Below the pieces are notes generated by a model. That model did no database searches, was not told where the DNA came from, and saw nothing but the letters and a program-made list of their open reading frames with translations. Positions 26,601-40,720 of a stretch of 64,000 bases of DNA are shown here, in pieces. The translations under genes and the position numbers were made by a program. Source of the stretch: Petrolisthes cinctipes (Eukaryota > Arthropoda > Malacostraca > Decapoda > Porcellanidae); assembly GCA_033782935.1 (NCBI GenBank), contig JAWQEG010000077.1, forward strand, positions 1,674,501 through 1,738,500, read 5' to 3'. Positions within the stretch are counted from its first letter, which is position 1, and each line of letters begins with the position of its first letter.

Positions 26601-28560
26601 TGAATGCACATATCGACTCTTTGCACCTAAAATATCGATTTTGAGCATGTTTTGGGTCTGTATTGTGTAAATACTCTAACACGGAGTAGGCATGTACAGA
26701 TCGTTTCAGGCACACAAAAATATCGGATTTTTGGGTGTTTTGAGACTGAATTTGAGATATAAACGGGTACAGAAGATGCATGCACATATCGACTTTGTGC
26801 ACCTAAAATATTGATTTTCAGCTTGTTTTGGGTCTGTATCTTAAAAACATTCTAGTAAGGAGTAGGCATGTACAGATCGATTCTGGGACCCAAAAATACC
26901 GAATTATCGGGTATTTTGAGCATGAATTTGAGATATAAACGGGTACAGAAGATGCATACACATATCGACTTAAAGCACCCAAAATATCGATTTTGAGCAA
27001 GTTTTGGGCCTGTATTTTTAAAATACTCTAACACGGAGTAGGCATGTACAGATCACTTTTGGGACCCAAAAATATCGAATAATCGGGTGTTTTGAGCCTG
27101 AATTTGGGATATAAACGGGTACAAAAGATGTATGCACTTATCGACTTTGGACACCTAAAATATCGAATTTTATCATGTTTTAAGCCTATATTTTGAAAAC
27201 ATTCTAGCACTGAGTAGATATGTACAGATCGCTTATGGGATCAAACAATATCTAATTTTCGGATGTTTTATGCCTGAATTTGGGATTTAAAAGGGTACAG
27301 AACATACATGCACATATCGACTTGGGACACATAAAATATCGAGTTTTAGCATGTTTTGACTCTATATTTTGAAAACATTCTAGCACTGAGTAGGCATGTA
27401 CAGATCACTTCTTGGACCCAAAAATATCGAATTTTCGGGTGTTTTGAGCCTGAATTTGATATGTAAACAGGTAATGAAGATGAATGCACATATCGACTCT
27501 TTGCACCTAAAATATCGATTTTGAGCATGTTTTGGGTCTGTATTGTGTAAATACTCTAACACGGAGTAGGCATGTACAGATCGTTTCAGGCACACAAAAA
27601 TATCGGATTTTTGGGTGTTTTGAGCCTGAATTTGAGATATAAACGGGTACAGAAGATGCATGCACATATCGACTTTGTGCACCTAAAATATTGATTTTGA
27701 GCTTGTTTTGGGTCTGTATCTTAAAAACATTCTAGTAAGGAGTAGGCATGTACAGATCGATTCTGGGACCCAAAAATACCGAATTATCGGGTGTTTTGAG
27801 CATGAATTTGAGATATAAACGGGTACAGAAGATGCATACACATATCGACTTAAAGCACCCAAAATATCGATTTTGAGCAAGTTTTGGGCCTGTATTTTTT
27901 AAATACTCTAACACGGAGTAGGCATGTACAGATCACTTTTGGGACCCAAAAATATCGAATAATCGGGTGTTTTGAGCCTGAATTTGGGATATAAACGGGT
28001 ACAAAAGATGTATGCACTTATCGACTTTGGACACCTAAAATATCGAATTTTAGCATGTTTTAAGCCTATATTTTGAAAACATTCTAGCACTGAGTAGATA
28101 TGTACAGATCGCTTATGGGATCAAATAATATCTAATTTTCGGATGTTTTATGCCTGAATTTGGGATTTAAAAGGGTACAGAACATACATGCACATATCGA
28201 CTTGGGACACATAAAATAACGAGTTTTAGCATGTTTTGACTCTATATTTTGAAAACATTCTAGCACTGAGTAGGCATGTACAGATCACTTCTTGGACCCA
28301 AAAATATCGAATTTTCGGGTGTTTTGAGCCTGAATTTGATATGTAAACAGGTAATGAAGATGAATGCACATATCGACTCTTTGCACCTAAAATATCGATT
28401 TTGAGCATGTTTTGGGTCTGTATTGTGTAAATACTCTAACACGGAGTAGGCATGTACAGATCGCTTCAGGCACACAAAAATATCGGATTTTTGGGTGTTT
28501 TGAGCCTGAATTTGAGATATAAACGGGTACAGAAGATGAATGCACATATCGACTTTGGGC
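23640..28560 (+). repeat. 5-mer higher-order repeat, 880-bp period, about 5.6 copies
   Basis: Five monomer types recur in fixed order: one with gttttgactctat and gatatgtaaacagg; one with gtgtaaatac and atcggatttttggg; one with gagcttgtttt, ttctagtaagg and taccgaattatcg; one with gagcaagtttt and cgaataatcggg; and one with cgaattttagcatg or cgaattttatcatg, gagtagatatg and gatttaaaaggg. The gttttgactctat landmark repeats every 880 bp from about 23,832 to 28,240 (six occurrences). Units appear near-identical between copies. The array ends sharply near 28,540, where gactttgtgcacc is replaced by gactttgggcacccaaaatgtcg. Confidence 0.95.
24370..27890 (+). repeat. 10-mer super-repeat (1,760 bp), alternating A/B 880-bp units
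   Basis: Within the 880-bp array two subtypes alternate. At 24,594 and 26,354 the fifth monomer reads cttctggtatccaaaaatatcg; at 25,474 and 27,234 it reads cttatgggatcaaacaatatc. Independent sites alternate in step: cgggtattttg versus cgggtgttttg after cgaattatcg, and cgaattttatcatg versus cgaattttagcatg. Two whole 1,760-bp units are therefore tandem. A final B-like unit near 28,114 has caaataatatc instead. Confidence 0.88.
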
Positions 28561-30044
28561 ACCCAAAATGTCGATTTTGAGCATGTTTTGGGCCTGTATT
28601 TTGAAAATACTCTAAGACTAGAGTAGCCATGTACAGATCGCTTAAAGGACCCAAAAATATCGAATTTTCGGGTGTTTTGAGCCTGAGTTTGAGATATAAA
28701 CCTGTACAGAATACGCATGCACATATCGAAAATGGGCACCTAAAATACCGATTTTTAGCATGTTTTGGGCATGTATTTTGAAAATACTCAAACACGAAGT
28801 AGGCATATACAGATCGCTTCTGGGACCCAAAAACATCGAATTTTCGGGTGTTTTGAGCCTAAATTTGAGATATAAACGGGTACAGACCATGCATGCACAT
28901 ATTGACTTTGGGCACCCAATATATCGATTTTTAACATGTTCTGAGCCTCTATTTTAAAAACATTCTAGCACTGAGTAGGCATATACAGATCGCTTCTGGG
29001 ACCCAAAAATATTGAATTTTCGGGTGTTTTGAGCCTGAATTTGAGATATAACCGGGTACAGAGAATGCGTACACATATTGACTTTGTGCACCTAAAATAT
29101 CAATTTTTAGAATGTTTTGGGCCTGTTTTTTAAAAACACTCTAACACAGAGTATGCATGTACAGATCGCTTCTGGGACACAAAAATATCGATTTTTGGGT
29201 GTTTTGAGCCTGAATTTGAGATATAAACGGGTACAGAAGATGCATGCACATATCGACTTTGGACACCTAAAATATCGATTTATAGCATGTTTAGAGCCTA
29301 TATTTTAAAAACATTCTAGCACTGAGTAGGCATGTACAGATCGCTTTTGGAACACAAAAATATTGAATTTTCGGGTGTTTTGAGCCTGAATTTGATATGT
29401 AAACAGGTAATGAAGGTGAATGCACATATCGACTCTTTGCACCAAAAATATCGATTTTGAGCATGTTTTGGGTCTGTATTGTGTAAATACTCTAACACGG
29501 AGTAGGCATGTACAGATTGCTTCTGGCATCCAAAAATCTCGAATTTTCGGGTGTTTTGAGCCTGAATTTGAGATATAAACGGGTACAGAAGATGCATGCA
29601 CATATCGACTTTGGGCACCTAAAATATCGATTTTTAGCATGTTTTGAGCCTATATTTTGAAAACATTCTAGCACTGAGTAGGCATGTACAGATCGCTTCT
29701 GGGACCGAAAAATATTGAATTTTCCGTCGTTTTGAGCCTGAATTTGAGATATAAACGGGTACTGAAGATGCATGCAGATATCAACTTTTGGCACCCAAGA
29801 TATCGATATTTAGCATGTTTTCGGCCTATATTTTGAAAATACTCTAACACAGAGTAGGCATGTACAGATCGCTTCTGGAACCCAAAAATATCGAATTTTC
29901 GGGTGTTTTGAGCCTGAATTTAGGATATAAACGGGTACAGAAGATGCATGCACATATCGACTTTGGGCACCTAAAATATCGATTTTTAGCATGTTTTGAG
30001 CCTATATTTTGAAAACATTCTAGCACTGAGTAGGCATGTACAGA

Positions 30045-31785
30045 TCGCTTCTGGGACCCAAAAATCTCGAATTTTTGGATATTTTGTGCCTGAATTTGAG
30101 ATATAAACGGGTACAGAAGATTCATGCACATATCGACTTTGGGCACCTAAAATATCGATTTTCAGTATGTTTTATGGCCTGTATTTTGAAAGTACTCGTA
30201 CACGGAGAAGACAAGTACAGATTACTTCTGGGTCCCAAAAATATCGAATTTTCGGGTGTTTTGAGCCTGAATTTGGGATATAAACTGGTACAAAAGATGT
30301 ATGCACATATCGACTTTGGACACCTAAAATGTCGATTTTTAGCATGTTTTAAGCCTATACTTTAAAAACAGTCTAGCTATGAGTAGACATGTACAGATCG
30401 CTTCTGGGACCCAAAAATATCGAATTTTTGGGTGTTTTGAGCCTGAATTTAAGATATAAACGGGTACTGATGATGCAGGTACATATCGACTTTGGGCACC
30501 CAAAATGTCGATTTTGAGCATGTTTTGGGCCTGTATTTTGAAAATACTCTAAGACTAGAGTAGCCATGTACAGATCGCTTAAAGGACCCAAAAATATCGA
30601 ATTTTCGGGTGTTTTGAGCCTGAGTTTGAGATATAAACCTGTACAGAATACGCATGCACATATCGAAAATGGGCACCTAAAATACCGATTTTTAGCATGT
30701 TTTGGGCATGTATTTTGAAAATACTCAAACACGGAGTAGGCATATACAGATCGCTTCTGGGACCCAAAAACATCGAATTTTCGGGTGTTTTGAGCCTAAA
30801 TTTGAGATATAAACGGGTACAGACCATGCATGCACATATTGACTTTGGGCACCCAATATATCGATTTTTAACATGTTCTGAGCCTCTATTTTAAAAACAT
30901 TCTAGCACTGAGTAGGCATATACAGATCGCTTCTGGGACCCAAAAATATTGAATTTTCGGGTGTTTTGAGCCTGAATTTGAGATATAACCGGGTACAGAG
31001 AATACATACACATATTGACTTTGTGCCCCTAAAATATCAATTTTTAGCATGTTTTGGGCCTGTTTTTTAAAAACACTCTAACACAGAGTATGCATGTACA
31101 GATCGCTTCTGGGACCCAAAAATCTCGAATTTTTGGATATTTTGTGCCTGAATTTGAGATATAAACGGGTACAGAAGATTCATGCACATATCGACTTTGG
31201 GCACCTAAAATATCGATTTTCAGTATGTTTTATGGCCTGTATTTTGAAAGTACTCGTACACGGAGAAGACAAGTACATATTACTTCTGGGTCCCAAAAAT
31301 ATCGAATTTTCGGGTGTTTTGAGCCTGAATTTGGGATATAGACTGGTACAAAAGATGTATGCACATATCGACTTTGGACACCTAAAATGTCGATTTTTAA
31401 CATGTTTTAAGCCTATATTTTAAAAACAGTCTAGCTATGAGTAGACATGTACAGATCGCTTCTGGGACCCAAAAATATCGAATTTTTGGGTGTTTTGAGC
31501 CTGAATTTAAGATATAAACGGGTACTGATGATGCAGGTACATATCGACTTTGGGCACCCAAAATGTCGATTTTGAGCATGTTTTGGGCCTGTATTTTGAA
31601 AATACTCTAAGACTAGAGTAGCCATGTACAGATCGCTTAAAGGACCCAAAAATATCGAATTTTCGGGTGTTTTGAGCCTGAGTTTGAGATATAAACCTGT
31701 ACAGAATACGCATGCACATATCGAAAATGGGCACCTAAAATACCGATTTTTAGCATGTTTTGGGCCTCTATTTTAAAAACATTCT
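30045..31785 (+). repeat. 1,058-bp 6-mer duplication, copy 1
   Basis: A six-monomer unit starts near 30,045 and again near 31,103. Each carries gacccaaaaatctcgaatttttgg, tattttgtgcc, ttttatggcctg, actcgtacacggagaagac, aaaacagtctagctatg, aaaatgtcg, gactagagtagcc and aaaataccg. The 2 bp beyond 6 x 176 come from the +1 insertions in ttttatggcc and actagag. The second unit is cut short: near 31,765 it passes from agcatgttttggg to cctctattttaaaaac, losing one monomer relative to copy 3. Confidence 0.88.
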
Positions 31786-32443
31786 AGCACTGAGTAGGCA
31801 TATACAGATCGCTTCTGGGACCCAAAAATATTGAATTTTCGGGTGTTTTGAGCCTGAATTTGAGATATAACCGGGTACAGAGAATGCATACACATATTGA
31901 CTTTGTGCACCTAATATATCAATTTTTAGCATGTTTTGGGCCTGTTTTTTAAAAACACTCTAACACAGAGTATGCATGTACAGATCGCTTCTGGGACACA
32001 AAAATATCGATTTTTGGGTGTTTTGAGCCTGAATTTGAGATATAAACGGGTACAGAAGATGCATGCACATATCGACTTTGGACACCTAAAATATCGATTT
32101 ATAGCATGTTTAGAGCCTATATTTTAAAAACATTCTAGCACTGAGTAGGCATGTACAGATCGCTTTTGGAACACAAAAATATTGAATTTTCGGGTGTTTT
32201 GAGCCTGAATTTGATATGTAAACAGGTAATGAAGGTGAATGCACATATCGACTCTTTGCACCAAAAATATCGATTTTGAGCATGTTTTGGGTCTGTATTG
32301 CGTAAATACTCTAACACGGAGTAGGCATGTACAGATCGCTTCAGGCACACAAAAATATCGGATTTTGGGGTGTTTTGAGCCTTAATTTGAGATATAAACG
32401 GGTACAGAAGATGAATGCACATATCGACTTTGGGCACCCAAAA

Positions 32444-32591
32444 TGTCGATTTTTAGCATGTTTTGGGCCTGTATTTTGAAAATACTCTTAAAGGACCCAA
32501 AAATATCGAATTTTCGGGTGTTTTGAGCCTGAATTTGAGATATAAACCTGTACAGAATACGCATGCACATATCGAAAATGGGCACCTAAAA
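32444..32591 (+). repeat. 148-bp deleted monomer, copy 1
   Basis: The unit runs from tgtcgattttt to the next tatcga in 148 bp. Twenty-eight bases are missing between aaaatactct and ttaaaggaccc (junction near 32,488), relative to the intact gactagagtagcc unit nearby. The missing stretch spans the end of the H1 middle and the catgtacagatcgc tail. A deletion this specific works as a lineage marker: the same junction recurs at 36,334 and 41,412. Confidence 0.93.
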
Positions 32592-33890
32592 TATCGATTT
32601 TTAGCATGTTTTGGGCTTAAATTTTAAAAGTACTCTAACACGGAGTAGGCATGCACAGATCGCTTCTGGGACCCTAAAATATCGAATTTTCGGGTGTTTT
32701 GAGCCTGAATTTGAGATATAAACGGGTACAGACCATGCATGCACATATTGACTTTGGGCACCCAATATATCGATTTTTAACATGTTCTGAGCCTCTATTT
32801 TAAAAACATTCTAGCACTGAGTAGGCATATACAGATCGCTTCTGGGACCCAAAAATATTGAATTTTCGGGTGTTTTGAGCCTGAATTTGAGATATAACCG
32901 GGTACAGAGAATGCGTACACATATTGACTTTGTGCACCTAAAATATCAATTTTTAGAATGTTTTGGGCCTGTTTTTTAAAAACACTCTAACACAGAGTAT
33001 GCATGTACAGATCGCTTCTGGGACACAAAAATATCGATTTTTGGGTGTTTTGAGCCTGAATTTGAGATATAAACGGGTACAGAAGATGCATGCACATATC
33101 GACTTTGGACACCTAAAATATCGATTTATAGCATGTTTAGAGCCTATATTTTAAAAACATTCTAGCACTGAGTAGGCATGTACAGATCGCTTTTGGAACA
33201 CAAAAATATTGAATTTTCGGGTGTTTTGAGCCTGAATTTGATATGCAAACAGGTAATGAAGGTGAATGCACATATCGACTCTTTGCACCAAAAATATCGA
33301 TTTTGAGCATGTTTTGGGTCTGTATTGTGTAAATACTCTAACACGGAGTAGGCATGTACAGATTGCTTCTGGCATCCAAAAATCTCGAATTTTCGGGTGT
33401 TTTGAGCCTGAATTTGAGATATAAACGGGTACAGAAGATGCATGCACATATCGACTTTGGGCACCTAAAATATTTATTTTTAGCATGTTTTGAGCCTATA
33501 TTTTGAAAACATTCTAGCACTGAGTAGGCATGTACAGATCGCTTCTGGGACCGAAAAATATTGAATTTTCCGTCGTTTTGAGCCTGAATTTGAGATATAA
33601 ACGGGTACTGAAGATGCATGCAGATATCAACTTTTGGCACCCAAGATATCGATATTTAGCATGTTTTCGGCCTATATTTTGAAAATACTCTAACACAGAG
33701 TAGGCATGTACAGATCGCTTCTGGAACCCAAAAATATCGAATTTTCGGGTGTTTTGAGCCTGAATTTAGGATATAAACGGGTACAGAAGATGCATGCACA
33801 TATCGACTTTGGGCACCTAAAATATCGATTTTTAGCATGTTTTGAGCCTATATTTTGAAAACATTCTAGCACTGAGTAGGCATGTACAGA

Positions 33891-35630
33891 TCGCTTCTGG
33901 GACCCAAAAATCTCGAATTTTTGGATATTTTGTGCCTGAATTTGAGATATAAACGGGTACAGAAGATTCATGCACATATCGACTTTGGGCACCTAAAATA
34001 TCGATTTTCAGTATGTTTTATGGCCTGTATTTTGAAAGTACTCGTACACGGAGAAGACAAGTACAGATTACTTCTGGGTCCCAAAAATATCGAATTTTCG
34101 GGTGTTTTGAGCCTGAATTTGGGATATAAACTGGTACAAAAGATGTATGCACATATCGACTTTGGACACCTAAAATGTCGATTTTTAGCATGTTTTAAGC
34201 CTATATTTTAAAAACAGTCTAGCTATGAGTAGACATGTACAGATCGCTTCTGGGACCCAAAAATATCGAATTTTTGGGTGTTTTGAGCCTGAATTTAAGA
34301 TATAAACGGGTACTGATGATGCAGGTACATATCGACTTTGGGCACCCAAAATGTCGATTTTGAGCATGTTTTGGGCCTGTATTTTGAAAATACTCTAAGA
34401 CTAGAGTAGCCATGTACAGATCGCTTAAAGGACCCAAAAATATCGAATTTTCGGGTGTTTTGAGCCTGAGTTTGAGATATAAACCTGTACAGAATACGCA
34501 TGCACATATCGAAAATGGGCACCTAAAATACCGATTTTTAGCATGTTTTGGGCATGTATTTTGAAAATACTCAAACACGGAGTAGGCATATACAGATCGC
34601 TTCTGGGACCCAAAAACATCGAATTTTCGGGTGTTTTGAGCCTAAATTTGAGATATAAACGGGTACAGACCATGCATGCACATATTGACTTTGGGCACCC
34701 AATATATCGATTTTTAACATGTTCTGAGCCTCTATTTTAAAAACATTCTAGCACTGAGTAGGCATATACAGATCGCTTCTGGGACCCAAAAATATTGAAT
34801 TTTCGGGTGTTTTGAGCCTGAATTTGAGATATAACCGGGTACAGAGAATGCATACACATATTGACTTTGTGCACCTAAAATATCAATTTTTAGCATGTTT
34901 TGGGCCTGTTTTTTAAAAACACTCTAACACAGAGTATGCATGTACAGATCGCTTCTGGGACCCAAAAATCTCGAATTTTTGGATATTTTGTGCCTGAATT
35001 TGAGATATAAACGGGTACAGAAGATTCATGCACATATCGACTTTGGGCACCTAAAATATCGATTTTCAGTATGTTTTATGGCCTGTATTTTGAAAGTACT
35101 CGTACACGGAGAAGACAAGTACAGATTACTTCTGGGTCCCAAAAATATCGAATTTTCGGGTGTTTTGAGCCTGAATTTGGGATATAGACTGGTACAAAAG
35201 ATGTATGCACATATCGACTTTGGACACCTAAAATGTCGATTTTTAACATGTTTTAAGCCTATATTTTAAAAACAGTCTAGCTATGAGTAGACATGTACAG
35301 ATCGCTTCTGGGACCCAAAAATATCGAATTTTTGGGTGTTTTGAGCCTGAATTTAAGATATAAACGGGTACTGATGATGCAGGTACATATCGACTTTGGG
35401 CACCCAAAATGTCGATTTTGAGCATGTTTTGGGCCTGTATTTTGAAAATACTCTAAGACTAGAGTAGCCATGTACAGATCGCTTAAAGGACCCAAAAATA
35501 TCGAATTTTCGGGTGTTTTGAGACTGAGTTTGAGATATAAACCTGTACAGAATACGCATGCACATATCGAAAATGGGCATCTAAAATACCGATTTTTAGC
35601 ATGTTTTGGGCCTCTATTTTAAAAACATTC
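33891..35630 (+). repeat. 1,058-bp 6-mer duplication, copy 2
   Basis: Same arrangement as copy 1, displaced by 3,846 bp: units start near 33,891 and 34,949. The second unit again lacks one monomer, with the same agcatgttttggg-cctctatttt junction near 35,611. That deletion therefore predates the 3,846-bp duplication, or was spread by it. Minor differences from copy 1 include gagactgagtttgag near 35,520 and gatcgtttctggg near 35,655. Confidence 0.88.
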
Positions 35631-36289
35631 TAGCACTGAGTAGGCATATACAGATCGTTTCTGGGACCCAAAAATATTGAATTTTCGGGTGTTTTGAGCC
35701 TGAATTTGAGATATAACCGGGTACAGAGAATGCATACACATATTGACTTTGTGCACCTAATATATCAATTTTTAGCATGTTTTGGGCCTGTTTTTTAAAA
35801 ACACTCTAACACAGAGTATGCATGTACAGATCGCTTCTGGGACACAAAAATATCGATTTTTGGGTGTTTTGAGCCTGAATTTGAGATATAAACGGGTACA
35901 GAAGATGCATGCACATATCGACTTTGGACACCTAAAATATCGATTTATAGCATGTTTAGAGCCTATATTTTAAAAACATTCTAGCACTGAGTAGGCATGT
36001 ACAGATCGCTTTTGGAACACAAAAATATTGAATTTTCGGGTGTTTTGAGCCTGAATTTGATATGTAAACAGGTAATGAAGGTGAATGCACATATCGACTC
36101 TTTGCACCAAAAATATCGATTTTGAGCATGTTTTGGGTCTGTATTGTGTAAATACTCTAACACGGAGTAGGCATGTACAGATCGCTTCAGGCACACAAAA
36201 ATATCGGATTTTGGGGTGTTTTGAGCCTTAATTTGAGATATAAACGGGTACAGAAGATGAATGCACATATCGACTTTGGGCACCCAAAA

Positions 36290-36437
36290 TGTCGATTTTT
36301 AGCATGTTTTGGGCCTGTATTTTGAAAATACTCTTAAAGGACCCAAAAATATCGAATTTTCGGGTGTTTTGAGCCTGAATTTGAGATATAAACCTGTACA
36401 GAATACGCATGCACATATCGAAAATGGGCACCTAAAA
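36290..36437 (+). repeat. 148-bp deleted monomer, copy 2
   Basis: Same 28-bp deletion and junction (near 36,334), exactly 3,846 bp after the first. Its flanks, the cggattttggggtg unit before and the gaaaatgggcacc unit after, are also the same, so the whole neighbourhood was copied. Confidence 0.93.
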
Positions 36438-38792
36438 TATCGATTTTTAGCATGTTTTGGGCTTAAATTTTAAAAGTACTCTAACACGGAGTAGGCATGC
36501 ACAGATCGCTTCTGGGACCCTAAAATATCGAATTTTCGGGTGTTTTGAGTCTGAATTTGAGATATAAACGGGTACAGAAGATGCATGCACATATCGACTA
36601 TGTGCAGCTAAAATATCGATTTTCAGCATATTTTGGGCATGTATTTTGAAAATACTCAAACACGGACTAGGCATATACAGATCGCTTCTGGGACACAAAA
36701 ATATCGAATTTTCGGGTGTTTTGAGCCTAAATTTAAGATATAAACGGGTACAGAACATGCATGCACATATTGACTTTGGGCACCCAAAATATCGATTTTT
36801 AACATGTTCTGAGCCTCTATTTTAAAAACATTCTAGCACTGAGTAGGCATGTACAGATCGCTTCTGGGACCCAAAAATATTGAATTTTCGGGTGTTTTGA
36901 GCCTGAATTTGAGATATAACCGGGTACAGAGAATGCATACACATATTGACTTTGTGCACCTAAAATATCAATTTTTAGCATGTTTTGGGCCTGTATTTTA
37001 AAAACACTCTAACACAGAGTATGCATGTACAGATCGCTTCTGGGATACAAAAATATCGAATTTTCGGAGTTTTGAGCCTGAATTTGAGATATAAATGGGT
37101 ACAGATGATGCATGCACATATCGACTCTTTGCACCTAAAATATCGATTTTGAGCATGTTTTGGGTCTGTATTGTGTAAATACTCTAACACGGAGTAGGCA
37201 TGTACAGATCGCTTCAGGCACACAAAAATATCGGATTTTTGGGTGTTTTGAGCCTGAATTTGAGATATAAACGGGTACAGAAGATGAATGCACATATCGA
37301 CTTTGGGCACCCAAAATGTCGATTTTGAGCATGTTTTGGGCCTGTATTTTGAAAATACTCTAAGACTAGAGTAGCCATGTACAGATCGCTTAAAGGACCC
37401 AAAAATATCGAATTTTCGGGTGTTTTGAGCCTGAGTTTGAGATATAAACCTGTACAGAATACGCATGCACATATCGAAAATGGGCACCTAAAATACCGAT
37501 TTTTAGCATGTTTTCGGCATGTATTTTGAAAATACTCAAACACGAAGTAGGCATATACAGATCGCTTCTGGGACCCAAAAACATCGAATTTTCGGGTGTT
37601 TTGAGCCTAAATTTGAGATATAAACGGGTACAGACCATGCATGCACATATTGACTTTGGGCACCCAATATATCGATTTTTAACATGTTCTGAGCCTCTAT
37701 TTTAAAAACATTCTAGCACTGAGTAGGCATATACAGATCGCTTCTGGGACCCAAAAATATTGAATTTTCGGGTGTTTTGAGCCTGAATTTGAGATATAAC
37801 CGGGTACAGAGAATGCGTACACATATTGACTTTGTGCACCTAAAATATCAATTTTTAGAATGTTTTGGGCCTGTTTTTTAAAAACACTCTAACACAGAGT
37901 ATGCATGTACAGATCGCTTCTGGGACACAAAAATATCGATTTTTGGGTGTTTTGAGCCTGAATTTGAGATATAAACGGGTACAGAAGATGCATGCACATA
38001 TCGACTTTGGACACCTAAAATATCGATTTATAGCATGTTTAGAGCCTATATTTTAAAAACATTCTAGCACTGAGTAGGCATGTACAGATCGCTTTTGGAA
38101 CACAAAAATATTGAATTTTCGGGTGTTTTGAGCCTGAATTTGATATGTAAACAGGTAATGAAGGTGAATGCACATATCGACTCTTTGCACCAAAAATATC
38201 GATTTTGAGCATGTTTTGGGTCTGTATTGTGTAAATACTCTAACACGGAGTAGGCATGTACAGATTGCTTCTGGCACCCAAAAATCTCGAATTTTCGGGT
38301 GTTTTGAGCCTGAATTTGAGATATAAACGGGTACAGAAGATGCATGCACATATCGACTTTGGGCACCTAAAATATCGATTTTTAGCATGTTTTGAGCCTA
38401 TATTTTGAAAACATTCTAGCACTGAGTAGGCATGTACAGATCGCTTCTGGGACCGAAAAATATTGAATTTTCCGTCGTTTTGAGCCTGAATTTGAGATAT
38501 AAACGGGTACTGAAGATGCATGCAGATATCAACTTTTGGCACCCAAGATATCGATATTTAGCATGTTTTCGGCCTATATTTTGAAAATACTCTAACACAG
38601 AGTAGGCATGTACAGATCGCTTCTGGAACCCAAAAATATCGAATTTTAGGGTGTTTTGAGCCTGAATTTAGGATATAAACGGGTACAGAAGATGCATGCA
38701 CATATCGACTTTGGGCACCTAAAATATCGATTTTTAGCATGTTTTGAGCCTATATTTTGAAAACATTCTAGCACTGAGTAGGCATGTACAGA

Positions 38793-40720
38793 TCGCTTCT
38801 GGGACCCAAAAATCTCGAATTTTTGGATATTTTGTGCCTGAATTTGAGATATAAACGGGTACAGAAGATTCATGCACATATCGACTTTGGGCACCTAAAA
38901 TATCGATTTTCAGTATGTTTTATGGCCTGTATTTTGAAAGTACTCGTACACGGAGAAGACAAGTACAGATTACTTCTGGGTCCCAAAAATATCGAATTTT
39001 CGGGTGTTTTGAGCCTGAATTTGGGATATAAACTGGTACAAAAGATGTATGCACATATCGACTTTGGACACCTAAAATGTCGATTTTTAGCATGTTTTAA
39101 GCCTATATTTTAAAAACAGTCTAGCTATGAGTAGACATGTACAGATCGCTTCTGGGACCCAAAAATATCGAATTTTGGGGTGTTTTGAGCCTGAATTTAA
39201 GATATAAACGGGTACTGATGATGCAGGTACATATCGACTTTGGGCACCCAAAATGTCGATTTTGAGCATGTTTTGGGCCTGTATTTTGAAAATACTCTAA
39301 GACTAGAGTAGCCATGTACAGATCGCTTAAAGGACCCAAAAATATCGAATTTTCGGGTGTTTTGAGCCTGAGTTTGAGATATAAACCTGTACAGAATACG
39401 CATGCACATATCGAAAATGGGCACCTAAAATACCGATTTTTAGCATGTTTTGGGCATGTATTTTGAAAATACTCAAACACGGAGTAGGCATATACAGATC
39501 GCTTCTGGGACCCAAAAACATCGAATTTTCGGGTGTTTTGAGCCTAAATTTGAGATATAAACGGGTACAGACCATGCATGCACATATTGACTTTGGGCAC
39601 CCAATATATCGATTTTTAACATGTTCTGAGCCTCTATTTTAAAAACATTCTAGCACTGAGTAGGCATATACAGATCGCTTCTGGGACCCAAAAATATTGA
39701 ATTTTCGGGTGTTTTGAGCCTGAATATGAGATATAACCGGGTACAGAGAATGCATACACATATTGACTTTGTGCACCTAAAATATCAATTTTTAGCATGT
39801 TTTGGGCCTGTTTTTTAAAAACACTCTAACACAGAGTATGCATGTACAGATCGCTTCTGGGACCCAAAAATCTCGAATTTTTGGATATTTTGTGCCTGAA
39901 TTTGAGATATAAACGGGTACAGAAGATTCATGCACATATCGACTTTGGGCACCTAAAATATCGATTTTCAGTATGTTTTATGGCCTGTATTTTGAAAGTA
40001 CTCGTACACGGAGAAGACAAGTACAGATTACTTCTGGGTCCCAAAAATATCGAATTTTCGGGTGTTTTGAGCCTGAATTTGGGATATAGACTGGTACAAA
40101 AGATGTATGCACATATCGACTTTGGACACCTAAAATGTCGATTTTTAACATGTTTTAAGCCTATATTTTAAAAACAGTCTAGCTATGAGTAGACATGTAC
40201 AGATCGCTTCTGGGACCCAAAAATATCGAATTTTTGGGTGTTTTGAGCCTGAATTTAAGATATAAACGGGTACTGATGATGCAGGTACATATCGACTTTG
40301 GGCACCCAAAATGTCGATTTTGAGCATGTTTTGGGCCTGTATTTTGAAAATACTCTAAGACTAGAGTAGCCATGTACAGATCGCTTAAAGGACCCAAAAA
40401 TATCGAATTTTCGGGTGTTTTGAGCCTGAGTTTGAGATATAAACCTGTACAGAATACGCATGCACATATCGAAAATGGGCACCTAAAATACCGATTTTTA
40501 GCATGTTTTGGGCATGTATTTTGAAAATACTCAAACACGGAGTAGGCATATACAGATCGCTTCTGGGACCCAAAAACATCGAATTTTCGGGTGTTTTGAG
40601 CCTAAATTTGAGATATAAACGGGTACAGACCATGCATGCACATATTGACTTTGGGCACCCAATATATCGATTTTTAACATGTTCTGAGCCTCTATTTTAA
40701 AAACATTCTAGCACTGAGTA
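38793..40720 (+). repeat. 1,058-bp 6-mer duplication, copy 3 (complete second unit)
   Basis: Units start near 38,793 and 39,851. Unlike copies 1 and 2, the second unit keeps the monomer with aaaatactcaaacacggagtagg and gacccaaaaacatcg near 40,503-40,680. The gttctgagcctctatttt unit follows. Copy 3 is therefore either the ancestral state or a later repair of the array. One private change is gaatatgagatataacc near 39,724. Confidence 0.85.
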
